From assembly GCF_000346485.2 (NCBI RefSeq), contig NZ_KQ976354.1:8608039-8672038 (forward strand): 64,000 bases of DNA, written 5' to 3'. Below the pieces are notes generated by a model. The model saw nothing but the letters and a program-made list of their open reading frames with translations. It had not been told where the DNA came from and ran no database searches. The position numbers and the translations under genes are program-made. Shown piece after piece: positions 29,586 to 38,845 of this stretch (positions within the stretch are counted from its first letter, which is position 1; each line of letters begins with the position of its first letter). The DNA is from Scytonema hofmannii PCC 7110. GTDB taxonomy: Bacteria > Cyanobacteriota > Cyanobacteriia > Cyanobacteriales > Nostocaceae.

Positions 29586-30101
29586 ATGTCCGTTCGCCTA
29601 TACATAGGTAATTTGCCAAAAGAAGAAATAGATCGTCAAGAATTACAAGCAGTCTTTGCAGCTGAAGGTGATGCTGTCACCACTAAACTGATTAAAGACC
29701 GCAAAACTGGCAAATGCCGTGGTTTTGGTTTTTTGACGGTAAATAATGATGAGCAAGCAGACCAAATTATTGAAAAATACAATGGTTTCTTGTTCAAAGA
29801 TTCCGCTATTAAGCTAGAAAAAGCTCTACCTCGAACTAAAGGTGGGGAAGAAGGTGGCGAAGAGCAACCAAGTCCGGCTAAAGCACCAAGTCAAGGTGGA
29901 AGCAGCCATGCAGCTCCCATACAAAAAGAGGGGGGTAACCGTAGAGAAAAAAGCGCTAAAAAGTCCCGTCGTGGTGGCGGCGCTAGAGAGAATGTTCCTA
30001 GTGCATCTGGAAACACAGATGACACTATTCGTCCAGATCCTCGCTGGGCTAATCAGTTGGAAAAACTCAAGCAAATGCTGGCGGCACAAACTACAAGTTA
30101 G
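29586..30101 (+). CDS. RRM-type RNA-binding protein
   Basis: The 171-aa protein has one RNA recognition motif: RNP2 is LYIGNL (residues 5-10) and RNP1 KCRGFGFLTV (about 43-52). After residue 85 comes a low-complexity Gly/Ser/Lys tail and a conserved end RPDPRWANQLEKLKQML. Cyanobacterial Rbp proteins bind mRNA, and several are cold-induced and have long leaders, which fits the 400-base gene-free region upstream. ATG 29586 has the perfect GGAGGT site 7 bases before it, so the frame start at 29562 is rejected. The end motif differs from the short Gly-rich Rbp proteins. Confidence 0.93.
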   Translation: MSVRLYIGNLPKEEIDRQELQAVFAAEGDAVTTKLIKDRKTGKCRGFGFLTVNNDEQADQIIEKYNGFLFKDSAIKLEKALPRTKGGEEGGEEQPSPAKAPSQGGSSHAAPIQKEGGNRREKSAKKSRRGGGARENVPSASGNTDDTIRPDPRWANQLEKLKQMLAAQTTS

Positions 30102-30231
30102 TTCTCCCTCTAGGGAAATTAAAAATCTGATTTTGGTTTTTAATTGCTGTATAGATGGTGGGGTTATTTCCGCCACATCGTATGAAGTCCCTTAGCTATT
30201 TAGCTTTGGGAACCTTTTAACTGAATCATGT

Positions 30232-30274
30232 GCGTTCGGCGCTTCTCCCAAAGGGAGACGCCAAGAGCGAACGC
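30232..30274. repeat. nested palindrome GCGTTCG...TCTCCCAAAGGGAGA...CGAACGC
   Basis: An inner palindrome TCTCCC-AAA-GGGAGA (30244-30258) lies inside outer arms GCGTTCG (30232-30238) and CGAACGC (30268-30274). This type of short nested palindrome is widely dispersed in Nostocales genomes, as far as I recall. Confidence 0.75.
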
Positions 30275-30670
30275 AGCAGCGCTTTGCTATCGCAACTGTT
30301 GGAAAAACAGCGATCGCTGGCTGTACTTTCCTCTGCGCGAATAGGCTTGCGTTCTGAACTTAGCATCCAATCAAAGTAGCTACTCAGGCGCAGCTTGTTT
30401 TGCCGCTGAAAAAAACGACTAAGTTTTAAATGCAGGGCTATTGTTATGTACTGTGTAGGTAGAATTCAGAATTAAAAGTATTCTGCTTGCGAGGAAAACG
30501 ATAGAGGGTTGACCGCATTCTTTCAACAGTCGCGATGGCACTAGTTCGACTCAATTTGGGTTACGTGTTTCTTTTTTGTTCTCACTGCTAGTACATGAAG
30601 GTAGAAGTAAAGCTTAAATCAAGGTTTTGATAGTGGATCGCTTAAAAATAGGTGGTGCAATAGCTTCTTT

Positions 30671-30755
30671 TCTCCTCATCCCCAAACCAACTCCGTTGAG
30701 GGAGAAGGTGTTTAAAGCTCTCTACCTTTGGGAGAGGGTAAAGGTGAGGGAAGAG
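30671..30755. repeat. dispersed palindromic repeat (CTCTACCTTTGGGAGAGG type)
   Basis: The stretch contains CTCATCCCCAAACC, GAGGGAGAAGG and CTCTACCTTTGGGAGAGGGT, the usual pieces of a common cyanobacterial intergenic repeat. A 69-codon frame over it is not regarded as a gene. Confidence 0.6.
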
Positions 30756-30837
30756 ACTAACTGCAATTCCACAGGCTTATATCCATTGGTAAAATTTACA
30801 GAAATGCAATTTATACATTCCCTACTAGTTGCTTAAA

Positions 30838-31377
30838 TGTCATCTAACAATGACCTTAACATTTGGTAAACTAAACCATTAGCGCAAAAAAAGAAAGTGT
30901 AAGATTATACTCTTTTATGAAAAAAAATTATTTTTTATTTAATTAAAAAACAGTATAAATTGAAACAAATTGCCATCGCTTAAAAGTTGTTTACGAAAAT
31001 TCTGAAGAAAGAGCCAAAGGTTATTTTACAAAGCTATATTGACATTTTTTCTAAAAAATGCAGTGAATACATCATAATATTCAGTGTTATGGAATACTGT
31101 TTATTGATAATTTTTGCTTAGGAATAAGCATTGAAGCGATGCAATAAAGTATAAAAGGAAACTAATAAATTTAATTGAAATTACAAATATTTAGATTACT
31201 TATTAAGTGTATTAGCTAAAAAGATAGGATATAAATATAAAGAATTTAAATGTAAATACGTAAATCAAAAATTCTACTTCTGTTAGCAGATGTATAAAAA
31301 TGTATTGCACATTAAAATAAAATAAAGAATAATAAAAATTCCATAAACGAGGCTGAAGGCTAAGAGCGAATTCAGAT
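30838..31377. other. AT-rich gene-free region upstream of glycosyltransferase
   Basis: About 540 bases with very high A+T and no convincing frame, part of a 1.28-kb gap after the RNA-binding protein gene. No repeat or terminator is visible. It may hold the promoter of the gene at 31378. Confidence 0.5.
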
Positions 31378-32721
31378 ATGCCGGAGACCTTTCGTAAGAA
31401 AAAACACCAACAAACTATGAACTCTAGAACTAAGCAACGCATTGCCTTAATTTCAGTCCACGGCGACCCGGCGATTGAAATTGGGAAAGAAGAGGCTGGA
31501 GGACAGAACGTTTACGTGCGCCAAGTGGGAGAAGCACTGGCTAGATTGGGGTTGCAGGTTGAGATGTTTACTCGCAAAATTAGTGCAGAGCAAGAAACAA
31601 TAGTTCAGCACAGCCCCAATTGTCGGACGATTCGGCTAGAGGCTGGTACTGTTGAATTTGTGCCACGAGATAATCTATTTGGATACTTGCCAGAATTTGT
31701 GGATAACTTCCTCAAATTCCAGCAGGAAAACAACTACGTGTATCCTCTGGTTCATACAAACTATTGGCTCTCTGGTTGGGTGGGGATGCAGTTAAAGAAG
31801 ATCCAAGGAAGCAAACAGGTCCACACTTACCACTCTTTAGGAGTCGTTAAGTACAACACAATAGAAACGATTCCTCCGATAGCCAATACTCGGTTAGCAG
31901 TGGAGGCGCAAGTTTTGGAGACAGCCGAACGTATTGTGGCGACGAGTCCGCAGGAAAAAGAACATATGCAAACTCTTGTTTCTACAAAAGGGAATATTGA
32001 CATTATTCCATGCGGTACTGACATTCAGAGGTTTGGTTGTGTTGACCGACAAACAGCAAGAGCCGCATTGGGTATTGACCCTGAAGCTAAACTTGTGCTT
32101 TATGTAGGTCGTTTCGATCCACGCAAAGGTATAGAAACCTTGGTGCGTGCGGTGGGTCAATCTCAGTTTCGCAGTTCCGATAAACTTCAACTGATTATAG
32201 GTGGTGGAAGCCGTCCCGGTCATAGTGATGGGATAGAACGCGATCGCATTGAAAGCATTGTTGCTGAGTTAGGGATGGGTGATTTCACCACCTTCCCAGG
32301 CCGTCTCAGTCAAGAAATTTTGCCATACTATTACGCTGCTGCTAACGTTTGCGTTGTTCCCAGTCACTATGAACCTTTCGGACTAGTAGCGATTGAAGCC
32401 ATGGCAAGTGGTACACCAGTGGTTGCTAGTGACGTTGGTGGACTTCAATTTACCGTCATACCAGAAGAAACTGGTTTATTAGCAACACCACAAGATGCAA
32501 CAGCTTTCTCTGCTGCGATTGACCAAATTCTCAGCAATCCACAGTTGGGGGATCAATGGGGTCAAGGAGGTAGACGGCGAGTTGAAAATAAATTTAGTTG
32601 GGATGGAGTAGCATCTCAACTGGATCGGCTTTACACTCAAATTGTGCAAGCAACTCTTGAGAAAACCCTGCAAGAAACTCCTGAGAAACTACCACAAGAA
32701 AAAGCAATTTTAGTGAGTTAG
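31378..32721 (+). CDS. GT4-family glycosyltransferase (sucrose-phosphate-synthase-like)
   Basis: The 447-aa protein is a GT-B fold glycosyltransferase. The N-terminal part has ISVHGDPAIEIGKEEAGGQNVYVRQ, as in sucrose-phosphate synthases and related GT4 enzymes; the C-terminal part has YVGRFDPRKG, the nucleotide-binding pattern SHYEPFGLVAIEAMASGTPVV (E-x7-E) and a glycine-rich IGGGSRPGH. A sucrose-type product is possible, but donor and acceptor cannot be read from sequence. ATG 31417 (MNSRTKQRIAL) is an alternative start, 13 codons in. The C-terminus (ETLQETPEKLPQEK) is low-complexity. No other sugar gene is adjacent. Confidence 0.88.
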   Translation: MPETFRKKKHQQTMNSRTKQRIALISVHGDPAIEIGKEEAGGQNVYVRQVGEALARLGLQVEMFTRKISAEQETIVQHSPNCRTIRLEAGTVEFVPRDNLFGYLPEFVDNFLKFQQENNYVYPLVHTNYWLSGWVGMQLKKIQGSKQVHTYHSLGVVKYNTIETIPPIANTRLAVEAQVLETAERIVATSPQEKEHMQTLVSTKGNIDIIPCGTDIQRFGCVDRQTARAALGIDPEAKLVLYVGRFDPRKGIETLVRAVGQSQFRSSDKLQLIIGGGSRPGHSDGIERDRIESIVAELGMGDFTTFPGRLSQEILPYYYAAANVCVVPSHYEPFGLVAIEAMASGTPVVASDVGGLQFTVIPEETGLLATPQDATAFSAAIDQILSNPQLGDQWGQGGRRRVENKFSWDGVASQLDRLYTQIVQATLEKTLQETPEKLPQEKAILVS

Positions 32722-32818
32722 CGAGCGCAAGTTTTCTGCATTAAGAAACCAATAGTCTATAGTCGAGAGTTATTAACATTATTGTCTCTAGACTATAGAC
32801 TTTTGAATGCCAATCATT

Positions 32819-33352
32819 TTATAATTCGTCTGTATTAGTGGTAGAATGCATCTCATTCAATAAATCAATAAGGTCTTCTAACAAACCAGCTTTTTCATCG
32901 TTTTGTAGTAAAGCATCTTTGACTCGTTGAGTACAAATATTTAACGTTTTTGAGTCAACCTCTACATCTATCGACTCAATAAGAGAAAATGCTTGGTGAC
33001 TGACTTCAAAATTTCCTGTAATTACCTGTTCGATTGAAAACGGTAATAAATGACTGCAATCGAATCCTTCAAGAGCATAGATTAAAGTACCTCTATAACC
33101 TTCAGTTTTTGCGTCATTTACAAGTGATACTATTGGATTCAGTGCTCTTTCATCTCCAAGTTCGCGTAATCCGACAGCAGCAGCATTACGAATAACAGGG
33201 TCATTTGTTTTTTGAAGTAACTCTATTAAAATGTTTACAGAGCGACGATCTCCAATGTCGCCAAGTGCATGAGCGGCTTCAACCACTAAATCTCTGTTAT
33301 TTGAATCAAGCTGCTCCACATATTTTTGATACTGTGTACTGCTAAGTGTCAT
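32819..33352 (-). CDS. HEAT-repeat protein
   Basis: The 177-aa product has HEAT/PBS-lyase-type repeats: VVEAAHALGDIGDRRSVNIL (about residues 18-40), VIRNAAAVGLRELGDERALN (about 50-70) and a third, weaker repeat. The rest is acidic. Such proteins mediate protein binding; some serve as immunity proteins next to toxins. ATG 33352 follows AGAGGG, and the upstream extension of the frame is not conserved-looking. It begins 23 bases after the stop of the small charged protein gene, so the two are probably co-transcribed. Confidence 0.8.
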   Translation of the reverse strand: MTLSSTQYQKYVEQLDSNNRDLVVEAAHALGDIGDRRSVNILIELLQKTNDPVIRNAAAVGLRELGDERALNPIVSLVNDAKTEGYRGTLIYALEGFDCSHLLPFSIEQVITGNFEVSHQAFSLIESIDVEVDSKTLNICTQRVKDALLQNDEKAGLLEDLIDLLNEMHSTTNTDEL

Positions 33353-33375
33353 ATTATCCCTCTTTGGAATTCTAG

Positions 33376-33633
33376 CTACTTTATTATAGGTTTTCCTATT
33401 AACTCCCAATATTCATAAACTTCTTTTGCTTGCTGTGCATTATCAGTATCTCTGCCACCGAATTCTTCCTTTCCTATTCGATGCCACCATTTCTGAAAGT
33501 CTTTATCATTATAACCATACCAATTATCGCGCTTTTTCTTCTTGCCTCCTCTAAAGCTCTTGCCCTTTTCTCCTTTTTGACCTCCTGACGACATCTCTTC
33601 ATCGTCATAGTTTTCATTATTATTGGCGCTCAT
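33376..33633 (-). CDS. small charged protein, possible toxin C-terminal tail
   Basis: The 85-aa product has an acidic then very basic N-terminal half (GGKKKKRDNW) and an aromatic C-terminal half: DFQKWWHRIGKEEFGGRD followed by EVYEYWELIGKP. The second half resembles the last residues of several polymorphic toxin proteins, which end in W-x-x-L/I-G-K-P-like strings. With the HEAT protein downstream it could be a remnant or a stand-alone form of a toxin/immunity pair. This is inference; there is no secretion signal. Confidence 0.6.
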   Translation of the reverse strand: MSANNNENYDDEEMSSGGQKGEKGKSFRGGKKKKRDNWYGYNDKDFQKWWHRIGKEEFGGRDTDNAQQAKEVYEYWELIGKPIIK

Positions 33634-33968
33634 ACCGCAATCTAGTTGAAATTCAATTCAGAATCTTATCAAGTATTTGTACCAAATCGATATATTGCTA
33701 ATTAAGAAAAATATGTTTATCTGCCCAGATATCATCTCATATCCATTCACTATTTTTCCCGATTCAAATTTGAAAAATCTGACACAACACACTAGTAGTG
33801 TCTTGAATAAGTTTAATATTTTCCTGAAAGAATTAAGTTTTTATTAAAAACTTTCCGTACTTTGTACCAGTATTAAGAAGTTCTGTTAAAGTTTCATGTA
33901 AAAGCAGTCTGGGAAGCTGTAGTAATCAGTAATTTCTAGGAAACCCTATTTTTTATTGAGACAAGCAC
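33634..33968. other. intergenic region between divergent genes
   Basis: About 335 AT-rich bases. No gene or repeat tract is seen; it should contain the divergent promoters of the small charged protein and the PEP-CTERM protein. Confidence 0.5.
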
Positions 33969-34688
33969 ATGATTCAACGGACACTGCTTTTGATTTTTGG
34001 TCTAGTTACCCTTGGACTGTGTATAACTCCAAACCCAGCAAAAGCTCTAACGCTCACCCAGAATCCTAATTTCACAGATACGGACTTTGAAAATCTCATC
34101 AAGCAAGGGCAATTTTCCGAAAAGTTTGTTGCTGAAGGTCGAATTGGCGATCTTGGAGGTCTTGCTACTTATGAACTCAGTATTAATGAAGATATTAAGC
34201 AAGGTGGTAAGCCTGTTGAGCAACAACAGTATACCTGGGTTAACAATCAGCCAGTAAACTTTAGTTTGGAATACACGGGTAACAACGTTAAATATGTTGT
34301 TGGCGGTCAGACTTTGTCCAGCACTGCTTTTAATGGTTCCGTGACGGATATTTTCATCCGTACCTTTGCTTCACAAAATAGTACTGTTAGTTTGAGTAAC
34401 TTAGTGTTGAATGGTACAGGAATAGGAGCTTTAAACTCTTCTTCTTTGGGTATTGCTTCAGACGTGGATTACCTTAGAGTTAGCGACATTAGCAATCCGT
34501 TCGTGCTGACAGGTCAGACAAAGTTGTTTTGGTCGGGTACAACTCCACCAAGAAATTCTCAACTAGCATACCAATTTAAAGTCGGGGGTTCGTCTAAGAC
34601 AAGCGTACCCGAACCCGGTACAATTGGTGCGATCGCATTGGCAGCATTTGCAGGTGTAGGTTGCAGTAGAAGCAAGAAAGCCGCTTAA
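33969..34688 (+). CDS. PEP-CTERM sorting-domain protein
   Basis: The 239-aa protein has a signal peptide (MIQRTLLLIFGLVTLGLC...AKA) and a C-terminal PEP-CTERM signal: VPEPGTIGAIALAAFAG then a short basic end SRSKKAA. Such proteins are exported and processed by an exosortase, which is not in this window. The middle is Thr/Ser/Asn-rich and beta-type, without Cys or a recognised catalytic motif. Function unknown, likely surface or extracellular matrix. A perfect 16-bp hairpin follows. Confidence 0.88.
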   Translation: MIQRTLLLIFGLVTLGLCITPNPAKALTLTQNPNFTDTDFENLIKQGQFSEKFVAEGRIGDLGGLATYELSINEDIKQGGKPVEQQQYTWVNNQPVNFSLEYTGNNVKYVVGGQTLSSTAFNGSVTDIFIRTFASQNSTVSLSNLVLNGTGIGALNSSSLGIASDVDYLRVSDISNPFVLTGQTKLFWSGTTPPRNSQLAYQFKVGGSSKTSVPEPGTIGAIALAAFAGVGCSRSKKAA

Positions 34689-34701
34689 CGAGTGACGCTG
34701 G

Positions 34702-34736
34702 AAGATCCCCGACTTCTCAAAGAAGTCGGGGATCTT
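34702..34736 (+). terminator. 16-bp perfect hairpin behind PEP-CTERM gene
   Basis: AAGATCCCCGACTTCT and AGAAGTCGGGGATCTT pair perfectly around CAA. There is no long T run (CTTATTA follows), so it may be a dispersed palindrome that works as a terminator. I recall near-identical hairpins as common in related genomes. Confidence 0.7.
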
Positions 34737-34847
34737 ATTAATGTTGTGTTTTTGCTATTGTAGTAGAGTTATACTTACCATGGACGTTTACATAACTCAA
34801 TCAGTGAACAACTGGTAGCTGAGTAATTGTTAAAACGGGAAATCGTT

Positions 34848-36578
34848 GTGCAAACTTTTGATTTTACGACTCTCACAGCTGTTTGTAGCGATCTCCGCGC
34901 TAACTGGCTACCGTCACGTATCGAGCAAGTTTATCAGCGCAATAGCTACACCATTGCGATCGCACTCCGCACGATAAAACAACGGAGTTGGCTGGAAATT
35001 TCTTGGCAAGCCCAAGCCGCCCGCCTTCACATTGGAGATCCACCACCAAGAATCCCAGATACTTTTACCTTCAGCCAACAACTGGTACATCAGTTAGGTG
35101 GATTGGCACTAGTTTCCATAGACATTATCGACCCTTGGGAACGTGCAGTAGATTTGCAGTTTGCCCGTCGTCCGGGCGAAAGCGCTTTATATCACCTGTA
35201 TGTTGAAATTATGGGTAAGTATAGTAATGTTATTCTTACCGATGCTAGTAACACAATAATTACTGTTGCTCACCAAGTTAATCAACAACAATCCAGTATC
35301 CGTCCCATTCTCACAGGACAGCCATATGAAAAACCACCCCGGCTGACTGCGACCGTACCCAGTTTGACAGAATCTCAAGAACGCTGGCAAGAACGAGTCA
35401 GTTTAATACCAGGAGCCATCAAAAAGCAGTTACTCAAAAACTACCGTGGTGTTTCTCCTTCCCTGATACAGTCAATGTTACAAGTATCAGGTATAGATCC
35501 AGACAGTGCGACAGATACCCTAAACTCTGAGGATTGGCAGAGTCTGTTTCATTACTGGTGCGAATGGTTACAAAGATTAGAGAGCGATAAGTATGAACCT
35601 GTTTGGACAACAGGAGGATACAATGTCCTAGGTTGGGGTGCGTTGAAACCAGCTAAAGATATTCAAGAGTTACTCAATCGCTATTACACTGACCAGTTCA
35701 ATTTACAGACATTTTCTCAACTGCGGCATCAGTTGAATCAAAAACTCAACAATATTTTAGAAAAATTGCGCGTCAAAGCTGCTACCTTTAAGCAACGCTT
35801 ACAGCAATCCGAGCAAGCAGATGAGTATAGGCAAAAAGCAGATTTGTTAATGGCGCATCTCCATGAATGGCAAGTAGGAATGAAGGAGATTATCCTCCCT
35901 GACTTTGAAACTGGCAACCCCCTAAAGATTGCCTTAGAACCAGATAAAAATGCGGTGCAAAATGCTCAAAATCTGTACAAACAACACCAAAAACTCAAAC
36001 GCGCCCGTACTGCTGTTGAACCGCTGTTGATGGAAGTTAAAGCAGAAATTGAGTATTTGGAGCAAGTAGAAGCAGCCATTTCTCAAATAGACAACTATCA
36101 AACCCCAGAAGATTTACAAGCTTTAGAGGAAATCCGCGAGGAACTGATTCAGCAGCAATATTTAGAAGACTCCGGGTACCGCCGTCGCAGTTCTACAGAA
36201 TCAGCTAGCATCAACTTTCATCGTTTCCGCACTCCTAGCGGTTTTGAGGTTTTAATTGGTCGCAATAATCGTCAAAATGACCAGTTAACTTTTCGGGTTG
36301 CAAATGATTACGATTTATGGTTTCACGCACAAGAAATTCCAGGAAGTCACCTGCTTTTGCGTTTGGAAGCGGGTAGAGTTCCGGATGAAAGCGATTTACA
36401 GTACGTTGCCAACCTAGCAGCTTACTACAGTCGCAGTCGTCAAAGCGACCAAGTTCCTATAGTTTACACTCAACCAAAGTACGTGTATAAGCCCAAGGGA
36501 GCTAAACCTGGAATTGCTATTTACAAGCAGGAACGCGTTATTTGGGGGCGACCGCAGTCAGTGAACAGTGACCAGTGA
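34848..36578 (+). CDS. rqcH: Rqc2/RqcH-type ribosome quality control protein (NFACT)
   Basis: RqcH binds stalled 50S subunits with peptidyl-tRNA and directs Ala tailing. The 576-aa protein shows the NFACT-N domain (FDFTTLTAVCSDLRANWL, YVEIMGKYSNVILTD), a HhH-like and coiled-coil middle part (about 290-430) and the NFACT-R domain near the end with DLWFHAQEIPGSHLLLR and YTQPKYVYKPKGAKPG. GTG 34848 gives the usual cyanobacterial start and is preceded by GGGAAA; the TTG at 34827 is less likely. The last residues (SVNSDQ) and the stop codon are encoded by CCAGTGA repeats. Confidence 0.92.
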   Translation: MQTFDFTTLTAVCSDLRANWLPSRIEQVYQRNSYTIAIALRTIKQRSWLEISWQAQAARLHIGDPPPRIPDTFTFSQQLVHQLGGLALVSIDIIDPWERAVDLQFARRPGESALYHLYVEIMGKYSNVILTDASNTIITVAHQVNQQQSSIRPILTGQPYEKPPRLTATVPSLTESQERWQERVSLIPGAIKKQLLKNYRGVSPSLIQSMLQVSGIDPDSATDTLNSEDWQSLFHYWCEWLQRLESDKYEPVWTTGGYNVLGWGALKPAKDIQELLNRYYTDQFNLQTFSQLRHQLNQKLNNILEKLRVKAATFKQRLQQSEQADEYRQKADLLMAHLHEWQVGMKEIILPDFETGNPLKIALEPDKNAVQNAQNLYKQHQKLKRARTAVEPLLMEVKAEIEYLEQVEAAISQIDNYQTPEDLQALEEIREELIQQQYLEDSGYRRRSSTESASINFHRFRTPSGFEVLIGRNNRQNDQLTFRVANDYDLWFHAQEIPGSHLLLRLEAGRVPDESDLQYVANLAAYYSRSRQSDQVPIVYTQPKYVYKPKGAKPGIAIYKQERVIWGRPQSVNSDQ

Positions 36579-36634
36579 CCAGTGACCAGTGACCAGTGAC
36601 CAGTGACCAATAACAACTAACAACTAACAACTAA
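36560..36634. repeat. heptamer tracts CCAGTGA then AACTAAC
   Basis: Five CCAGTGA units, the first of which contains the rqcH stop codon, are followed by three AACTAAC units. The tract is directly continuous with the coding region. Confidence 0.95.
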
Positions 36635-36779
36635 CAAAACTTTTTGATTTAGTTAGTTGATTTATTTTTACAAAGATGTGCTTAAATTCTTCTTAAAGAT
36701 AGAGGCTATTTTTTTATAAATGTGTTGTTTTTTTGATGAATTTCCATTAAAAATCTGTGTTGGCTGCTACAATATTGTG

Positions 36780-36888
36780 AAGAAAAGTTTCCCGGTGCGT
36801 GTTAGGAACGCACAATTTGGGTTTGAATCGGGTACATGAGACAACGCAAGAGATGTTTATAGACCAGCTGTGGTAGGCTGGTCTTTTT
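36780..36888 (+). ncRNA. candidate structured small RNA
   Basis: A TACAAT -10-like box (36768-36773) precedes about 110 bases with two clear hairpins: GTGCGT/ACGCAC around GTTAGGA (36795-36813) and the terminator AGACCAGC/GCTGGTCT with a T run (36861-36888). CCCG and CGGG strings around the first hairpin could add a long-range helix. There is no reading frame. It lies 200 bases after rqcH and is convergent with the porin gene, ending 8 bases from the porin stop. No known RNA family is recognised. Confidence 0.5.
36861..36888 (+). terminator. intrinsic terminator
   Basis: Eight-bp stem AGACCAGC/GCTGGTCT with an 8-base loop, followed by TTTT-TATA. The T run is only on the plus strand, so it ends rqcH read-through or the candidate small RNA rather than the porin transcript. 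Confidence 0.85.
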
Positions 36889-36895
36889 ATAGCCA

Positions 36896-38524
36896 TTAAA
36901 AACTCAACGTTGTTCTAATAGCACCAATCACAACATCATCGTTGTTACTGTTATGGTCTGGTGCTGTCAGCCAAATAACTCCTGGGGTGATGGCGATATT
37001 TTCGCTGACCTGATACTGATAGAACGCTTCAATGTGATAGGAAGTGTCTCTATCTCTGGAGATGTCGTTGATGCTGGAACCTGTGACTTTTGGTTCCATA
37101 CCAAAAATGATACCAGCTAAGTTGCCTTTCTTGCCAAGATCGGGAAAGCCTAGCGTTACAGCCCAAGTCCAAATATCTAAATCTCCTCGGTCAATTCTTC
37201 CTCCCTGTGTGGATAGGTTGCGAGCATTTGTGTACCCAACCCAACCGCCTAGGACGAATTTCTCGCTTAAGCCAATGGATGCTTGGAACCCGTAGGAATT
37301 ACTGGAGAAGGGTACGTTTAACTCGTCTGATTCTCCATCTAAGTCAAAGTCAAAGTTGGAGTTGAAGAATGATATTGGATTTGCACGAGTACTTCCTGCA
37401 CCTAATTCCTGATTGTAAGCATTAATGTAGGTGAAACCAAAATTAATGCGATCGCTTGGTTTAATAGTCAGTTGTGCTAAAGCACCGTAAGGACCATTAA
37501 ACACACCATTACCAAGGGAGGGATCGTTTGGTGAACTTCCCAAATATCCTAAGGAGACGGATACAGCATCTCCAAACTGTTGAGTGATACCCAAACCCGC
37601 ACCTTCAACCTGGTAATAAATTGCGTTACGCGTGCCAAAGTCAGATAAAGCACCTAGAGAACCATCTCCATCAAAGATGTTTATTGTCTCGGTCAAGTCA
37701 TCTGCTGCACCTGCGTTTGCAATTGCAATCACCTCTGTGCTTTTCGTCAAAGGGAATTTGTACCACAAGGCATCTAGTAAGATATCAGTGTTACCATCTT
37801 CACCTGCAAAGGACAAGCTACCTTCTGGTGTCCCAAGTTCGGGGTTGACAATATTATTTGCCTGAAGTCTGGTAAACAAAGTATCGTCTCCGGTGAAGCT
37901 TGTGACAAACTCCACGCGTACCCTCGCCCCAAAGGTTGTGTTGTTATCTTTAACATCTACATCGTTAACTGTATTGCCTCCAAAGACATCAGTAATAGCA
38001 GCAACAACTTCCCCTTGCAGTTTAGTGGTAGTGGAAAATTGATTGGCTTCCAACTCAGCTGCTTTTGCTTCGAGTGCATCAACACGTCCCCGAAGCGTCG
38101 CCAGTTCAGCAGCAAATTCCTCTTGCAGTTTTTGTAACGTGGCTAAATCTTGTTTAGTGACTAACTCAGCAGTCGCAGTGGCGATGAGTTCGTTAACGCG
38201 ATCGAGACAAGCGTTTAAACCAGCCGCAAATTCATATCTCGTCAGCGCCCGATTCCCTCTATAAGTCCCATTTGGATATCCAGCAATACAACCGTATCTT
38301 TCTACCAAAGATTGTAGCGCTTGGAATGCCCAGTCTGTAGGCTGTACGTCTGATAGCTGAGAGACTGAAGTCACCTGTGCCATTGTTTTGTCTTTAGGGT
38401 GATTTTCAGCTTCGTTGATGTTCCCATTGCCCGGTGTTTCCCCTGCAACTGGAATGGCATTCATGACTAGCATCATGCTTAAAACCACTGGGCTAGCTAG
38501 CAACGATTTCCATAATTTTGTCAT
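36896..38524 (-). CDS. SLH-domain OprB-type porin (iron uptake porin family)
   Basis: The 542-aa outer-membrane protein has a signal peptide (MTKLWKSLLASPVVLSMMLVM...VAG), an SLH domain (DVQPTDWAFQALQSLVERYGC then YRGNRALTRYEFAAGLNACLD), a coiled coil (about 115-165, KLQEEFAAELATLRGRVDALE) and a beta-barrel ending in IGAIRTTLSF with the terminal Phe. Proteins of this class are annotated as iron-uptake or carbohydrate porins; the substrate cannot be read. ATG 38524 follows GAGGAAAAG. The gene is divergent from znuA. Confidence 0.92.
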   Translation of the reverse strand: MTKLWKSLLASPVVLSMMLVMNAIPVAGETPGNGNINEAENHPKDKTMAQVTSVSQLSDVQPTDWAFQALQSLVERYGCIAGYPNGTYRGNRALTRYEFAAGLNACLDRVNELIATATAELVTKQDLATLQKLQEEFAAELATLRGRVDALEAKAAELEANQFSTTTKLQGEVVAAITDVFGGNTVNDVDVKDNNTTFGARVRVEFVTSFTGDDTLFTRLQANNIVNPELGTPEGSLSFAGEDGNTDILLDALWYKFPLTKSTEVIAIANAGAADDLTETINIFDGDGSLGALSDFGTRNAIYYQVEGAGLGITQQFGDAVSVSLGYLGSSPNDPSLGNGVFNGPYGALAQLTIKPSDRINFGFTYINAYNQELGAGSTRANPISFFNSNFDFDLDGESDELNVPFSSNSYGFQASIGLSEKFVLGGWVGYTNARNLSTQGGRIDRGDLDIWTWAVTLGFPDLGKKGNLAGIIFGMEPKVTGSSINDISRDRDTSYHIEAFYQYQVSENIAITPGVIWLTAPDHNSNNDDVVIGAIRTTLSF

Positions 38525-38630
38525 CTTTTCCTCACACACATTTTCGGTTAGAATCCACACCCTAGTCTTGAAAAACTTATACCATTTTGGATTTTGAGTA
38601 GGTAGGGCAATACTCACCACTAAGGCTCTT

Positions 38631-38675
38631 GGTAGGCATTGCCCACTACATATATTTCAACAATCAAATAGGATT
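38631..38675 (+). repeat. dispersed element, second copy
   Basis: GGTAGGCATTGCCCACTACA is followed by TATATTTCAACAATCAAATA and GGATTC. It is related to the copies at 24312-24360 and 50028-50070 and lies in the porin-znuA gap (38525-38845). Confidence 0.7.
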
Positions 38676-38757
38676 CTTTCAAAAAGGCTCTCAAATAATT
38701 TATTACAAATTATGTTGTCTTTTATTGCTACCATCCATAGTTTAGGCTCTTGATTTC

Positions 38758-38773
38758 GATAATGAATATTATA
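38758..38773. promoter_or_regulatory. possible Zur/Fur-type box upstream of znuA
   Basis: GATAATGAATATTATA contains the dyad ATAAT-GAAT-ATTAT, similar to the GATAATGATAATCATTATC-like sites used by Fur-family repressors. It is 72 bases before the znuA start codon. The match is imperfect in very AT-rich DNA. Confidence 0.35.
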
Positions 38774-38845
38774 TTTATATAATACAATTCTTATTGTCAA
38801 TAGATAAGAGAAATATTGTAAGTCGCTCTGTAAAGGAGGAAAACA

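Noticed and set aside
30627-30836. A 69-codon frame
   Set aside because: It lies over a dispersed palindromic repeat and its translation looks like repeat-derived sequence.
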